Shown here: piece by piece, positions 30,760 to 42,991 of the stretch
Position numbering within the stretch: position 1 is the first letter of the stretch
Layout: the number at the start of each line of letters is the position of its first letter
Assembly (NCBI RefSeq): GCF_028640845.1
Contig: NC_080539.1
Location: 197,324,698-197,388,697 of the forward strand
Direction of reading: 5' to 3'
Source of the DNA: Ahaetulla prasina
Lineage: Eukaryota > Chordata > Lepidosauria > Squamata > Colubridae
DNA: 64,000 nucleotides
Notes under the pieces: model-generated
The model's database searches: none
The model's input: only the letters and a program-made list of their open reading frames with translations
What the model was told of the DNA's origin: nothing
Program-made: the position numbers and the translations under genes

Positions 30760-33700
30760 TCTAACTCTTTGCTACCCACTAGTGAATTTTGCTGCCCAGA
30801 CTTCAGAGTGTATCCTTCACCCAAAGTTTAGCCTCAAAATCTTGTTCATATGTTCATGATAATATATAAATAATATATTTACACTAGCATAGTAATATTT
30901 TTCATGTTGATGTTTGATTCTTTGTTTTTTCAAGATAATATATTTTCCTACCTTTGATTCTGACTCTTTTATTTTTGGGGTTATGGGGAGTTTTACTTTT
31001 ACTATTACTATTTACTATTAAAGCATAACTAACTGTGTTAACCATCTTTTCTAGGTCTAACAGTCCTCCACTGAGAATGTATGTCATTCTACAGTTAGTT
31101 AATAATGATAACATTGTTCAGTCACTAGCTGTCACTTTAGTCATTGACTAAAAATGCTAAATGGTTCCCACCCTTTAAAACATGAGCAGAATGGAGTATG
31201 CAAAGAACCACTAACTAAAAGTAAAATCCAGCCAAGCAGCCAGTTTGGCAACTCTAACACTCTGCAAGGAAAAAAATATCATTGGAAAAAGATCTGTAAT
31301 TGAGGTTGAGGAAAATGTTAAATACCTTTCCTCCCTACCAAAGTTCCAGTTCAGATTAGAGTCTCCCTCCCCACGCTGATTTGTAGCAGGAGCTTCCAAT
31401 AAAGTAAAGATACAGGCAAACCTGTCCATTGGGTTACAAGGAACTGGAGGTAGCTGAATGCCTAAATGACAAAAAAGTAGCAGATTGAACTCTGTCGTGC
31501 ACATCTAGTTCAGGCTTAAAGTATGCATTGGGAGCAGGAAAATCCTCTAAGTGCTTTAGTTCAACAGATGGACTATACTGATTCTGACTTGTTAATTAGA
31601 CTTTTATGTTCTGTGAAGCAACTGCATATCAGTAGCTTTACCACATAAGGATTTTCTTTTTTCTTTTTTTTAAAAAAAAGAAAGATCAGTGTTCGTGCAA
31701 ATGAATTCATTTGCAATCCAGGCCCTGCAAAAAGAAACCACCAAAAGCCCAATGTGATAGCCCCTATTGAAACATTTATTAACCTCTTGCCTTTCTGATC
31801 TCATAATACATCATAGCACTTGATTCTGAATTTTACCAGAATAATCCATGGCCAAGCACTTCACCACACTGAAGTCAGTATGGGAAGATAGTACTGTCTG
31901 CCTGCCTGCCTGCCAGGCCTCACTCAGGCAACCTAAGAGACGATTCCTCTGTAAAAGCACAGGAAAAAAAAAGCAGAGCAAAAAGGAAAGCAGACAAGGA
32001 TGGGAAAGAACATAGAGGACAATTTCTAAAGCTCTCATTCATGCGCTTTTGGTAATTTTTCACTTCTGAACTAACCACATGCTTATGGAAAGTGGGTCCA
32101 CACAGTATTCGAGGCATGGGGCATGGGGCATGAATACAAGCCCATTCTAAGGTTAAAACTGATCCTTCTTCACAGAGGAACATTTATCTTTAAAAACAAT
32201 CCCAAAATGCTTTCCGCTTAATGCAGCAAAACTGCTTGAAAGCGCGTAATTCGCTGAACCATTGAATTTTCTATCTAACCTGCCAGCATCTTGCAATCTG
32301 CAATCATTATCTTGACAAGGTCAATTAGTAAGGGGAAAAAAATGATGCAGTTCTTTGGCTGCTGCTTTTCCTTTTTAGCTGCCATTTCTTGGGTACCAAA
32401 TGATCTGAAGGCTGCATTGCACCAGAGGGAGTTTCTTTGGCTACTCTGATGCCAGAAGGAAGCTAACATCGGCACAGATATTCTTTCCCAGGACTGTAGT
32501 TTTTCACCAGAAAAAAGAAATCCTCCTGACATATGAATTGTTGTCCTTATGGTCTGACTGCAAGCAAGCATTCAAGGTGTACCTGGAATACAAATGCACT
32601 CCAGGGTCACTTGCAGGGATTCCAGAAAGTAAAGTCTGCAAGAAGTAAATGTGAATTTCTCCTCACTCTCTCTTTCTCTCTCTCTCTCTCCCTTCCCCTC
32701 TTTTTTTTTACATCAATGAGACATGAGGACATGACCTTCCCATCAAATATTTGAGCAGGAGGGCTCTCTTCCTCCATAGTTGAAACTGTTGCAGTTGCAC
32801 AATGTGTTGAGTCTTCCTAATAAGCACATGATGATCTGGACAGCTTTCAGTAGGCAAATATTTCATTACCTTTTCCCGAAAGGAAAACATCTGTATGTGT
32901 TTACTGCAAGATAAAAGGAGCACCTCCTAATAGAAGCGGACATCAAGAGTGGTTTGAACAAGAACCCTTAAGCCTTTGTGTTACTTGGCTAACACAATAT
33001 CAGAAAGACATGACGTCCACTAAGTGGCTAGAAGCCAAGACTGAAAGGCTGTTTTGTCTGAGAACATCATCTCCTCAAAAGGTTTTGTTTTTTGCTTCCC
33101 TCCTCCTATATTTTGCTAGTAGGTCCTAAAATAATTTGTAATTCAAACTTGGATGGAGTCAAATGCTATTTCCTTCAGTCTTATTTGTTCCACATGTGAA
33201 ATCCAGCAGTTTAAACACCTCATATCCTTTCATAACTGAAGCAGAAAGAAAAATAGCCAGGAGTTGCTGATTGAATCCATACTTCTACAATCTTCCAACT
33301 ATTTCATGTGATAACATTTTTTTTTAATGAAGAAAAAACGTTACAATAATGAGTAACTTTTTGCATAGAGATGTTTTAGGATATTTAGATAGCTATAAAT
33401 ATCTGGAGTTAAATATAAATAAATAAAATATTGATTTATTTCTACTAGCAAATAAATCAGGAGTGTGATAGAAAACTACTATTTTGAATAAGACACAGGC
33501 AAAATTGATTTTGGAGTATAGCCAAGGATGGGATTCAGAATGAACATAATTCTGGTTCTAATCTTGAGAATTGTGATAGGATAAAGATTCCCAATAAATT
33601 TCATATTCAATAAGAATGATAGTTGGAGATTGCTTAGTAATTCTGCTGAACTATAAAAAGCTGCCGCTTTTCAGAAAAGCCAAACACTAGCCATCATTTA

Positions 33701-34104
33701 TGGCTGTGCCCAGAAAATTTGCATAATATATTTTCAGTTGAAATCAAGAGGCAATCTAATTTACGAATTGCTTATTTTTCATATTTCATCTGCTGCAGTG
33801 CTAATGTAATCCCAGTATTGAATCTATTGCAATGTTAATGTATTCTAGATACTGGAGTTTATGACGAATTTGGGATATTTCTCTGTTTTACTGAGAAGAA
33901 TGCATCAATACAAGTAGGGAAAATTATTTGGGAAAGACCTTTTGATATGATAAAATCAGAAGGAGGTGGACAAAAATCAATGGCTGTATAGAATGAGGAA
34001 GCAGTTCATTTTTGCAATGTCTACCTGATCACTAAGAACATCTTCATCATTTCTTTGATTTGTCCACATAGGAACACAAGTAGATCATCACACAATCCCT
34101 ACAT
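30760..34104. other. Long unique stretch, no recognised gene
   Basis: About 3.3 kb, AT-rich. (TC)n at 32664-32690 and A/T runs only. Frames of up to 98 codons (31211-31504, 32275-32571) lack motifs. 33650-33860 has a composition that would fit conserved noncoding DNA, which is not testable here. Confidence 0.42.
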
Positions 34105-34537
34105 CAGTGATGGCGAACCTTTTTGGCACCGAGTGCCAAAAAGGTCGTGCGGAAAAGTTATACATGCATGTGCGCTCGTTGGAGTCGCGCTCCAAAAAAG
34201 CCAAACTCCTGGGTTCTAGTGTGTATGCGCACCTGACGATCAGCTGGTCAGTGCTCATGTGCAAGCCGGTTTTTGGCACTGCCACGCGTGCAAAGGGAGC
34301 GCACTCCAGAAAAGCCAAACTTCCAGGTTCTGGCACGCATGCGCACTCAACAATCATCTGGCTGGCACGCATGTGCAACACTGGTTTTTGGCACTGCCAC
34401 ACACACAAAGGATAGCTGATTGTCGCCCACGCATGCATGCCAGAAACTCGGAAAACAAACAGGCAAGGCTGCACATGCCAGGTGACATGGCTTCACATGC
34501 CAGTTTGGACATGCGTGCCATAGGTTCACTGTCACAG
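34105..34537 (+). mobile_element. hAT-like nonautonomous element (433 bp), perfect 8-bp target duplication
   Basis: It begins CAGTGATGGCGAACCTTTTT and ends TAGGTTCACTGTCACAG. CCCTACAT occurs at 34097-34104 and 34538-34545. The body is CpG-bearing, with repeated CATGCGC/GCACGCATG words and a duplicated block (GGTTTTTGGCACTGCCAC at 34268 and 34383), so it contains an internal tandem duplication of about 115 bases. The frames on both strands are side effects of that composition. Confidence 0.9.
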
Positions 34538-34545
34538 CCCTACAT

Positions 34546-35097
34546 CTTTTCAGCCTAGGATTCAGAGACAGAAGTATTGGGAAGGGACAATGGCATTACT
34601 CTGTGAGAGATGCAAATGGAAGACTGCCACCAAATTCAATTGTTTACAGATACAATTTTCAGAGGACTTGGTCAATTTCTTATATTGTATACTATTTTTC
34701 TTCCACATTTAGAATGAAAGAAGTACTTACCCATAGGACTATTGCATGTATCTTTAGGGCGACAAACCTAACACTGGTAAGTTTCTGTAAGTTTGTTACA
34801 ATATGTACTTTGAGACTGAATTTTGGTTTCTAATATGTGACAGCAATACACTGATTATTATGTAATTATTTCCTTTATTATAGGGAATATAAATTAAATA
34901 AATTAAAAATAATGAAATACTCCTCAAATATTATTGGAAATAAAACTGGGTATTTTTCTTTGAGCAGATTTATGGGATGATGATGAATTGTGAATGAATG
35001 AATGAATTATGGCTAGTGATATCTTCCATAGGAAAAAATAAATCTGTGGTAGGAATAGGAGATCATGCTTTGTAAATATATATGGAAGAAAATTTTG
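34546..35097. other. Unassigned AT-rich stretch
   Basis: No element or motif recognised. Confidence 0.4.
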
Positions 35098-35247
35098 TTT
35101 TATTTATTTGTCTGTTTGCATCACACCTTTATTATTTTTACAAAAAAAAAAAATTAACCCTGTGAGATAAGTTGGGCTAAGAGAAATCTTCACAATTGAA
35201 TTAAATTAAATTAATTAAATTGAATTGAATTAAGAGAATCTTCACAA

Positions 35248-36416
35248 TTAGATAAATGTCTTTCTGTCAAACAGACAACAAGTGGTCAAAATTGGCAACG
35301 CTATATTGAATCCTGTTCCTGTCAAAAGTGGCGTTCCCCAAGGTAGTGTTCTTGGACCAACACTCTTCATATTATACATAAATGATCTCTGTGACTTAAT
35401 CTCAAATTATTGTGTTCTCTTTGCTGACGATGTCAAACTATTTAATACCACTAATAATACTTCTACCCTTCAAGAAGACCTCGACTTAATTTCTGATTGG
35501 TCTAAAACTTGGCAACTCCAAATCTCAACCAGCAAATGCTCAGTCTTACATATTGGAAAAAAGAACCCCAACATCAAGTACAAACTGGATGGACATTACC
35601 TAACTGACGACCCCCACCCTGTCAAAGACCTTGAAGTTCTCATATCTAATGACCTTAATGCCAAAGCCCACTGCAACTACATAGCAAAAAAGGCCCTAAG
35701 AGTTGTAAACCTTATTTTACGCAGCTTCTTTTCAAAAAACTCTACACTACTAACTAGAGCATACAAAACATTTGCCAGACCTATTCTTGAATACAGCTCA
35801 TCCGTCTGGAACCCATACCACATCTCTGACATAAACACAATAGAACGAGTCCAGAAATATTTTACTAGAAGAGTTCTTCACTCCTCCGAAAACAACAAAA
35901 TACCTTATACCGACAGACTTGAAATCCTGGGATTAGAAAACTTACAACTCCGTCGACTTCGACATGACCTGTGTTTAACACACAAAATCATCTATTGCAA
36001 TATCCTTCCTATAAAAGACTACTTCAGCTTCAATCGCAATATTACAAGAGCAAAAAATAGATTCAAGCTAAATGTCAATCGCTTCAAACTTGATTGCAGA
36101 AAATATGACTTCTGTAACAGAGTTGTTAATGCTTGGAACTCATTACCTGACTCCATAGTCTCTACTCAAAATCCCAAAATCTTCAACCAAAAACTGTCTA
36201 CTATTGACCTCACCCCATTCCTGAGAGGACTATAAGGGGCGTGCATAAGAGCACAGATGTGCCTGCCGTTCCTGTCTTATTGTTCCCTTCATTATATCCA
36301 ATTACTATAGTTGATGCATAATTTTAATTATATATATATATATATATTCTGTTTTATCTATGACATTTGTTTGTGTATACTGTTTTGACAAAATAAAAAA
36401 AATAAAAAAATAAAAA
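35248..36416 (+). mobile_element. CR1-like LINE, 5'-truncated
   Basis: An uninterrupted C-terminal RT frame, then a 3' UTR (GGGGCGTGCATAAGAGCACA), an (AT)n run (36329-36348) and an A-rich end TTGACAAAATAAAAAAAATA. The intact remaining frame and low decay suggest a younger insertion than 8545 or 27670. A direct repeat AGAGAA(A)TCTTCACAATT at 35179-35197 and 35233-35250 lies just upstream, around a TTAAATTAAATT tract. Confidence 0.85.
35262..36235 (+). pseudogene. CR1-like reverse transcriptase, C-terminal fragment, frame intact
   Basis: About 323 codons open from the truncation point to TAA at 36233-36235. In order: FLSNRQQVVKIGNAI, SGVPQGSVLGPTLFILYIND, NYCVLFADDVKLFNTT (FADD catalytic pair), WQLQISTSKCSVLHIGKKN (thumb entry), SSSVWNPYHISDINTIERVQ, LRRLRHDLCLTHKIIY, and the end STIDLTPFLRGL. 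The first catalytic Asp region and the endonuclease are missing, so it cannot act. GTG at 35282 is not a real start. No frame damage is seen in the remaining part. Confidence 0.9.
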
Positions 36417-36533
36417 GTTACTGGTTCAAAGTCACCCAGCTGGTTTTCATGGCTAAGGAAGGACTTGAACTCGTGGTCCCCTGCTTTATAGCCTGGTATC
36501 TTAACCACTAGACCAAACTGGTTCTCTTTATTT

Positions 36534-36890
36534 TATTTTAGAAATTTAAATGCAATCTGCCTTTGTTGAAAGAATCAATATGAATATTTTTGGATTGGCG
36601 ATATGTTCACAAAAATGGACATATACATCTTACAGACTATCTTGATCTTAATAAGCCATATTTAAGAATCAGAATTCTCTATCAGGCTATATGACAAATT
36701 TCATCTACTTGTGAAATGAATTTAATATTTCTTCTGATATTTTACTGCCATTAGAAAAACCATCAACATAGTAATGCTGTAATGAAATCATTAAATTATT
36801 AGTAATTAAAATAGTAATAATGAGGATGTTTTCAATGTATGCGTGTATATTTTATATACATCCTTCTAAAGGGCAGTACTCAGTGCAATA
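36534..36890. other. Unassigned AT-rich stretch
   Basis: Nothing recognised. Confidence 0.4.
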
Positions 36891-37262
36891 GAATAGAATA
36901 GAATTTTTTATTGGCCAAGTGTGATTGGACACACAAGGAATTTGTCTTGGTGCATATGCTGTCAGTGTACATAAAAGAAAAGATACGTTCATCAAAAATC
37001 ATAAGGTACAACACTTAATGAAAGTCATAGGGTACAAATAAGCAATCAGGAAACAATCAATATCAATATAAATCGTAAGGATACAAGCAACAAAGTTACA
37101 GTCATACGGTCATAAGTGGAAAGAGATGGGTGATGGGAACGATGAGAAAATTAATAGTAGTGCAGACTTAGTAACTAGTTTGACAATGTTGAGGGAATTA
37201 TTTGTTTAGCAGAGTGATGGTGTTTGGGAAAAAAATGTTCTTGTGTCTAGTTGTTCTGGTGT
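36891..37262 (-). mobile_element. AATAG-tailed LINE 3' end, minus strand
   Basis: A short (AATAG)n tail (36889-36904), then GGCCAAGTGTGATTGGACAC and the reversed 3' UTR, ending in reversed C-terminal RT codons (CTAGTTGTTCTGGTGTG near 37245-37262). It is 5'-truncated. Its continuous middle (ACAGTCATACGGTCATAAG) shows the order that the palindrome at 6379-6768 disrupts. Confidence 0.88.
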
Positions 37263-38626
37263 GAAATAGAAACATTTCATTGTTACCTCATAATTGAAAG
37301 TAGTAAAATTGCTTTTTAAAAAAATCATAAAGCCCAAATAATTTCAAAACTTTAACTTGTAGTCCAGAGTATATCTCAACTATTTAGGTATGCAAACAGG
37401 ATGAAATAGTAATCTAAAAGTTCCAAAGTGGCCCTGCTCTGAGCATATAACAGGGCTGCCATATTCTACAAAACTGCCAAAACCCACATTTTGTTGAAAT
37501 GTGCATCACTCGCAAAAACTGCAATTTATGTATTAGTGTCAGGCATCAAAAGACAAACAATACAAGTGGAGTTTACATCATGACATTATTATGTGTGTCA
37601 TCATTCTGAGGGCATCTCAGTTTCTGCAGATGCCTATGGGATTATTGTTGATGATGACAAAAGAAGAAATGAATAATAGAGTTTAAAAGGAAAAGAGAGC
37701 AGAAAAGGGAGTGGGGGAAAAAAAGAAAAATGGGGAGAGGAGGAAAATAGATCCTCCTGGATGGATGATTAGACAGAAAGGATACTCTGAAAGGCGGAAG
37801 ACTCCTAGCCTAAGGGAAACCATTGCTTCAGTATCTATTGACAAGGAAAGATGCGAGTCTCTCTGGTTGCTCCTTTTCCGGAGGCTGAAGTCATCTCTCA
37901 GAAGGTGAGATTTCAGGGACAGCTGAAATTCTGAAAGTATTCTTCATTTTCACCGTATCTCCCATCAGCTCCATGCCTCCTCTTCCCTCTCCTCCCAAAG
38001 CTAGTGCCTCTTGAAGCAAAAATAACTGCTTAACTGTAGTCATGCAATAAAAATACAAATGTTCAATCCAAGGGAACAGAATTGTATGAGGCCATTTTAT
38101 GCAGTGATTGTCTAGTTTTATTTGTTTCCAGTAAAATATGTCCCAGTCATCAAGGCAGTGAATATGCTTCTTTTTATTACACTGATAAGCAAATTTGAAT
38201 ACATGAGCTTCCAAGCGTGAAGTAATGCTCTCACCAGGTGTTGACAATCCAAGCGGAAATGTACATTTCCCTCTCTGAGTAGAAAAAAGCCACATTTTTG
38301 ATGGTTTCTCCTCCCTTCCCCCTTGCTCCCTTTTTCCCAGGTAACTTATCTTCCCTGGGTGTAGGTTCTTCTGTTAGGAAACAGTACATACCATTATATG
38401 TTCTGCTCAGTAAAGTTCTTGTGAATCCCTCATCTCTGCCAAAGAAAACAGACTGGTACCTAGTGTAATTCTGGTTTCAACAGGTGGCTATTAGACTCAA
38501 GGTTAATTACTTACAGATGACACAAGGCTGCAGTTACTATGAGGAGTAGTATACAGTAAGGGCCAGCCTATTCATAAGGCAGCAGACTACTGAATGGAGC
38601 ATTAAACTGTTGGACAATTTTCTGTA
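37263..38626. other. Unassigned stretch up to the Gypsy insertion site
   Basis: About 1.36 kb. Frames 37711-37908 and 37891-38295 show no motif. The last five bases before the Gypsy element, GGAAC (38627-38631), are its target duplication. Confidence 0.4.
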
Positions 38627-38631
38627 GGAAC

Positions 38632-38809
38632 TGTTAGATTCGGGCAATAACGAGGCAGGAGACCAGGATAGTGACAACAGCTCTTTACTATATGGTGAAC
38701 CCAGCAACCCGGGCTGGGAAAAACCTCTCTTTATATACAGTATAGCCGGTGGCTTCAACCAATCAGCAACGTGCTATTTTCCCGCCAAAACTTTTAAAGA
38801 TACATTACA
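38632..38809 (-). repeat. Gypsy 3' LTR
   Basis: 178 bp, TGTAATG...CTAACA on the minus strand. It contains a TATA box (TATATAAAG, complement near 38731-38739) and the block AGCACGTTGCTGATTGG. The polypurine tract CTGGGAGGGAAGGAG lies next to it at 38810-38824 (minus-strand reading), as needed for plus-strand priming. Confidence 0.95.
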
Positions 38810-38860
38810 CTCCTTCCCTCCCAGAAAACACTTTACCAATATTTACATAATTTTTACATG

Positions 38861-40162
38861 TTATTTCTCAACGTAATCACGCAAGTAGACTGGGCGTCTC
38901 CTGACTCTTTCAGACCTGCGCACTTCATTCTCTGGGAGTGAGTCGAGCTGGCCGGAGGGACTGTTCGTTCCTCTCAGCTCCTCCTCTAGGCCATCCGGCC
39001 CTGGATTATTTGCAGAGTTTTCCCTGCTGTCTTCAGGAGGCACCGGTTGGCGTCGCTGGACCTCCTGGAATTCAGATAAGTCCTGCGTTAGCCCCGGGTT
39101 TGTGTTAGTTGCGGATTCTAACAGTGAATAGTCGGGGCATGTTTCGCCTGATTCTGTATTGCTTGTTATGCGTTTTCTTATCTGGTCTATGTGGCGCTTC
39201 CATACCCGGCCATCTTCCAACTCTATTAGATATGACTTTGGTCCTATTATTTCTAGGATTGTTCCTGCTAACCAGGTTGGGCCCTCGCTGTAGTTGTGTG
39301 CCCACACTAAGTCGCCTGTTGCCATACCTCTTGTTTTACCGTGTGCCCCTTTGTAACCGTCTGGTGTGTAGTTTGGGTTTAAACGGTCTAGTGGGCACCT
39401 AAGCTTCCGACCCATTAATAGCTCGGCCGGGCTGCGGCCAGTTGTGACACAGGGGGTTCTGTGTTGGACTGCTAAATATGTATCAATTTTTGTTTGCCAA
39501 TCGCCTGGCCTGATTCTAGACAATGCTTCCTTTGCGCTCCGAACGAAACGTTCTGCAAGGCCGTTCGTCGCAGGGTGGAAAGGCGCCGAGAGGACATGTC
39601 GGATGCCCTCCTCTGCCAAGTACCCCTCAAACTGGGTTGCCGTGAGTTGCGGGCCGTTATCGGAGACTAACGTGTCGGGCAACCCGTGGGTTACAAATAG
39701 GTGCTGTAGGACTGAGATCACGGCCTCGGCTGTCATGGATTTCATGAGAATGATTTCCAGCCATTTGGAGTAGGCATCGACTACTACCAAAAAGGTTTGG
39801 CCGTGGAAGGGGCCGGCAAAATCGATATGGATCCTAGACCAGGGGCCCTGGGGTCTCTCCCATTCCCGAATTGGGGCTGTTGGGGGTAGCGGTCTGGACT
39901 CCTGGCAGGCCTGGCATTTCCCTACCCTTTCAGCAATTTCCGAGTCCATTAAGGGCCACCACACATAGCTTCTTGCTAGACCCTTCATTCTCATGATCCC
40001 TGGGTGGCCTTCGTGAAGGAGATCCAATACCTTTTTTCTCAATTTCTCTGGGATCACCACTCGATCCCCCCATAGCAGGCACCCCCCTTGAGCCGAGAGT
40101 TCCCACGTTTTTACAAACTCTTTAAACCGCTGCCGCGCAGCGGCCAACCTCTTTGTACCCAA
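38861..40162 (-). pseudogene. Gypsy integrase and pol C-terminus
   Basis: A 433-codon open frame. The zinc-binding module has H50/H53 and C83/C86 (LLHEGHPG, GKCQACQ). The catalytic core has D114 (IHIDFAGP), D168 (VSDNGPQ) and E204 (NGLAERFV), a DD35E spacing. The C-terminal part has GDLVWAHNYSEGPTWLAG and GPKSYLIELEDGRVWKRHID, a GPY/F-like module, then an acidic tail ending RRPVYLRDYVEK. Integrase joins the cDNA to host DNA. All catalytic residues are present, but the frame is separated from the upstream pol by damage at 40163-40432. The ATG at 40162 is not the native start of the protein, which is cut from a polyprotein. Confidence 0.93.
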
Positions 40163-40429
40163 CCAATACAGTTCTTATTGTAATGTCCTTATATGAAGCC
40201 GAGCCACCTCTTTGGATGTGACTGGGCCAGAGTCCAAAGAGTCAATTAGCAGAACTGGTATCCCGGAGTGGGGTCTTGATAGTCTCTGGTAACGGGCATC
40301 TGCTCAGGCGTCTGCATGCCTAATTCCTTTCCTGGCGGTGTAGTAGTTTGTAAGAATCGCTGCCAGGAAGATAGTCCATCGGGTCAGTCTTGGCGAAAGT
40401 GCCACAGGCGTTGTCGCCTGCCAGCAGAC
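40163..40429 (-). pseudogene. Gypsy pol: damaged RNase H to integrase junction
   Basis: About 270 bases where coding similarity is visible but moves between frames with several stops. Fragments in different frames include LLAGDNACGTF, RWTIFLAA and LIDSLDSGPVTSKEVARLHI. Several short indels are therefore present. This is the main lesion of the copy. Confidence 0.82.
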
Positions 40430-42565
40430 CTAGCAAGGTCTATGGTCCGTGATGATTTCAAAATCACGACCAAATACATACTCATGGAATTTCTTTACTC
40501 CTGAGACTATAGCCAAGGCTTCCTTATCAAGCTGGCTATAATTCCTTTCAGTTGATGACATGGTTCGGGAGTAGTATGCAATAGGGGCTTCTGTGCCATT
40601 TGGTAACCGGTGGCTGAGCACAGCCCCCACCCCATAGGGAGATGCATCGCAGCTTAACACTAATGGCAGCGTGCCATTGTATTGGATAAGGAGGCTATCA
40701 CTCGTTAGGAGATTCTTTACCCCTTCGAATGCCCTAGCTTCCGCCTTTCCCCAAGACCATGCAGCCGACTTAGCTAATAATTTATGCAGCGGCTCTGCTA
40801 CTGTTGCCTTATTCCTTAAGAATACTGCGTAGAAGTTGACCAGACCTAAGAATGCCTGTAACTCCGTTTTGTTCTTTGGAACTGGGGCCTTCCTGATGGC
40901 CCGTACCTTGCTCTCAGTGGGGTGAATCCCTTCCCTGTCTATCCGGTAGCCCAGGAATTCCACAGACTCAACCCCGATCTGGCATTTGTTTAGTTTAACC
41001 GTGAGACCGGCAGACCGGAAAATGCCCAAAACTTTTCGCAGCCTCACCCCTAATTCCTCTAGGTTTTCAGCGGATACCAGTACATCGTCAAAGTATGGGA
41101 CCACCCCTGGTAGGCCCTGCACTAGCCGCTCCATCAGGTTCTGAAATAACCCTGGAGCCACACTAACCCCAAACTGTAATCGGGTACACTTAAAAGCCCC
41201 TCTGTGAGTCACAATTGTCTGCGCTTCGGCTGTGCTGCTATCTACGGGCAGCTGTTGATAGGCTTGGGCCAAGTCTAGCTTGGCAAAAACTTGCCCTTGC
41301 CCCATTGAGTGCAGTAAGTGCTGTACCACTGGGACGGGGTAAGCACTCTTTTGCAACGCTTTGTTAAGCGTTGCCTTGTAGTCAGCGCAAATCCGGACCG
41401 ACCCGTCCGGTTTGACTGGGGTGACTATAGGGGTCTCCCACTTAGCATGGTCAACTGGCACTAGAATTCCCTGGTTTACTAGCTTGTCCAGTTCCCGGTC
41501 AATCCTGGGCTTTAGGGCGAACGGGACCCTTCTAGCCTTTAGACGGATAGGGGCAACCTGGGGGTCTAGATTAAACGAGATAGGGGTCCCCGTGTACTTG
41601 CCCAGGCAGTCTCTGAAAACATCCCCAAATTCTTTCACGAGTGCGTCTTTGAGGTCGACTTCGTTTCTGAAGATTCCAGTCACTCCCATGCCCAATGCTC
41701 GGAACCAGTCCAGTCCCAACAAGCTTGGCAGGGTCCCATCGATGATGGTGATGGGCAGAGTTTTCTTGTATTGTCCATACTCGACGTGGACGGACGTTAT
41801 CCCTCGGACGGGGATGCGATTCCCTTGGTAGTCTTGTACCTTTAATTTCTGTGTTTTCAGCTTGCGCTTTGCGATGGCGGGTAAGGCTCTCACGAGAGTG
41901 TCCCAGGACATGATGGTGATCGATGAGCCGGTGTCCACCTCCAATCGGCACGGCACCCTCTCAATCTTTGCCTTTGTAAAGATTTTTTTTTCTATGCGAG
42001 TTGATGCGTGACCCACTCTCACGACAGTCTGATTCAACTTCGCGCCTTTTTTAAACTGACCACTCGCAGGCCGCTTAGCCGTTCCCGCGCTCTGATTGGC
42101 CGGTTTGAATTTTTGGCGGGAAGGTTGGGGAGCTCGACAGACCTGTGCTAGGTGCCCCTTCTTTTCGCAACGCCGACAAGTTGCATCCTTAAATCTGCAT
42201 TGTTGTCGTTGGTGTTGCCCTCCGCAACTCGCGCAGTCACCTCGGTCGTCTTTCTCCGGCCTCCCGGTGTGGAAGACTCCTTCCTCCTCCTCACCGTCCG
42301 ATTCGGCCTGGACCTCTTCATGGTGGACCGGGGTTGATTTCGCCCCAGCCGTTGGTGTGACTTGCTTTTGTAGGGTTTCCGCCGCTTGGGTAGACATCTC
42401 GTGAGCCCTGGCTTCGTCCAAGGCGTTTGCCAGCATTAGGTTGCTTTTAGACAGCAGCCGCCTCCGCAAACGGATGTCCCTGACCCCGCGGATGAGTTGC
42501 TCCAGCAATGCCTCATCCAAGTCTCGGTACTCGCAATGTTTTGAGGCTTTCCTCAGGACGGCCAT
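40430..42565 (-). pseudogene. Gypsy gag C-terminus, protease, reverse transcriptase, RNase H
   Basis: A 711-codon frame. Nucleocapsid: two Cys/His knuckles, C111-C130 (CASCGGQHQRQQC) and C130-C143 (CRRCEKKGHLAQVC). Protease: active site DTGSS at 211-215. RT: KLDLAQAYQQLP (D431), LQFGVSVAPGLFQNLM and the catalytic YFDD at 491-494. RNase H: LSCDASPYGVGAVL (D640), LDKEALA (E682) and ITDHRP (D707), where the frame ends at a stop. The gag and pol parts share one frame here. The upstream gag piece is cut off by a stop near 42596. The start at 42565 is only the first ATG after that stop. Confidence 0.94.
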
Positions 42566-42595
42566 GTATGCGCTGATGGACTCGCCTTCTTGCTG

Positions 42596-42892
42596 TCAGC
42601 GCTCCCCGAATTCGAACCGTTGCACATACTTGGATGGCATTGGTGCGAAATGGGCTTTTAGTAAAATCTGCAGAGTTTGCCACGGTACCAACTGTACCGG
42701 CGTTGGCTCCGCCAGGGATTCTGCAGTGTCGAAAACTTCTGGACCGCAGTGGCTCAGGAAATAGGCTCGTTTCCTATTGTCTGAAACTCCTTGGAGTTCG
42801 TTCGCCTCGAGGAAACACTCGAAGCGAGCCATGTATGACCCCCATTTTTCCTTAGCTGGGTCGAATGGCGCTGGCGGTGTGTAGCCGGACAT
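42596..42892 (-). pseudogene. Gypsy gag, N-terminal fragment ending at an in-frame stop
   Basis: 98 codons from ATG at 42892, about 100 bases inside the 5' LTR: MSGYTPPAPFDPAKEKWGSY, RFECFLEANELQGVSD, KRAYFLSHCGPEVFDTAESL. This resembles the capsid-like N-terminus of vertebrate Gypsy Gag. A TGA at 42596-42598 stops it, and the same frame goes on without shift into the frame that ends at 40430. The stop comes before the zinc knuckles, so it is damage rather than a normal gag/pol boundary. Confidence 0.88.
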
Positions 42893-42972
42893 CGCTGCTT
42901 TCCGCCCTTGTTTTGCTGGGTTCGCGTCTTCCTGGTGAGTTCAGCTCTTTTCCTGGCGCTCTTAGCCTCGAG

Positions 42973-42990
42973 ATCCCACCTTCGTCGCCA
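42973..42990 (-). promoter_or_regulatory. Candidate tRNA primer-binding site
   Basis: One base inside the 5' LTR, the minus strand reads TGGCGACGAAGGTGGGAT. TGG at this place matches the CCA end of a primer tRNA. Which tRNA is used cannot be told without a comparison of tRNA 3' ends. Confidence 0.7.
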
Positions 42991-42991
42991 G

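Larger units (their letters stand above)
35098..36533 (-). mobile_element. tRNA-derived SINE, minus strand, split by a CR1-like LINE
   Basis: The tRNA-like head lies at 36420-36533 (minus strand: GTCTAGTGGTTAAGATACC as A box, GAGTTCAAGTCC as B box, then GAAAACCAGCTGGGTGACTT). The 3' part lies at 35098-35190 (CTTAGCCCAACTTATCTCAC, AGGGTTAA and an A-rich end). The LINE 35248-36416 separates them. This SINE has a different head and body from those at 371 and 1920. CTTAGCCCAAC follows the head by only a few bases in intact copies as I remember them. Confidence 0.72.

Noticed and set aside
33530..33600. AAGGATGGGATTCAGAATG as another hAT MITE start
   Set aside because: No matching right end or 8-bp duplication could be found.
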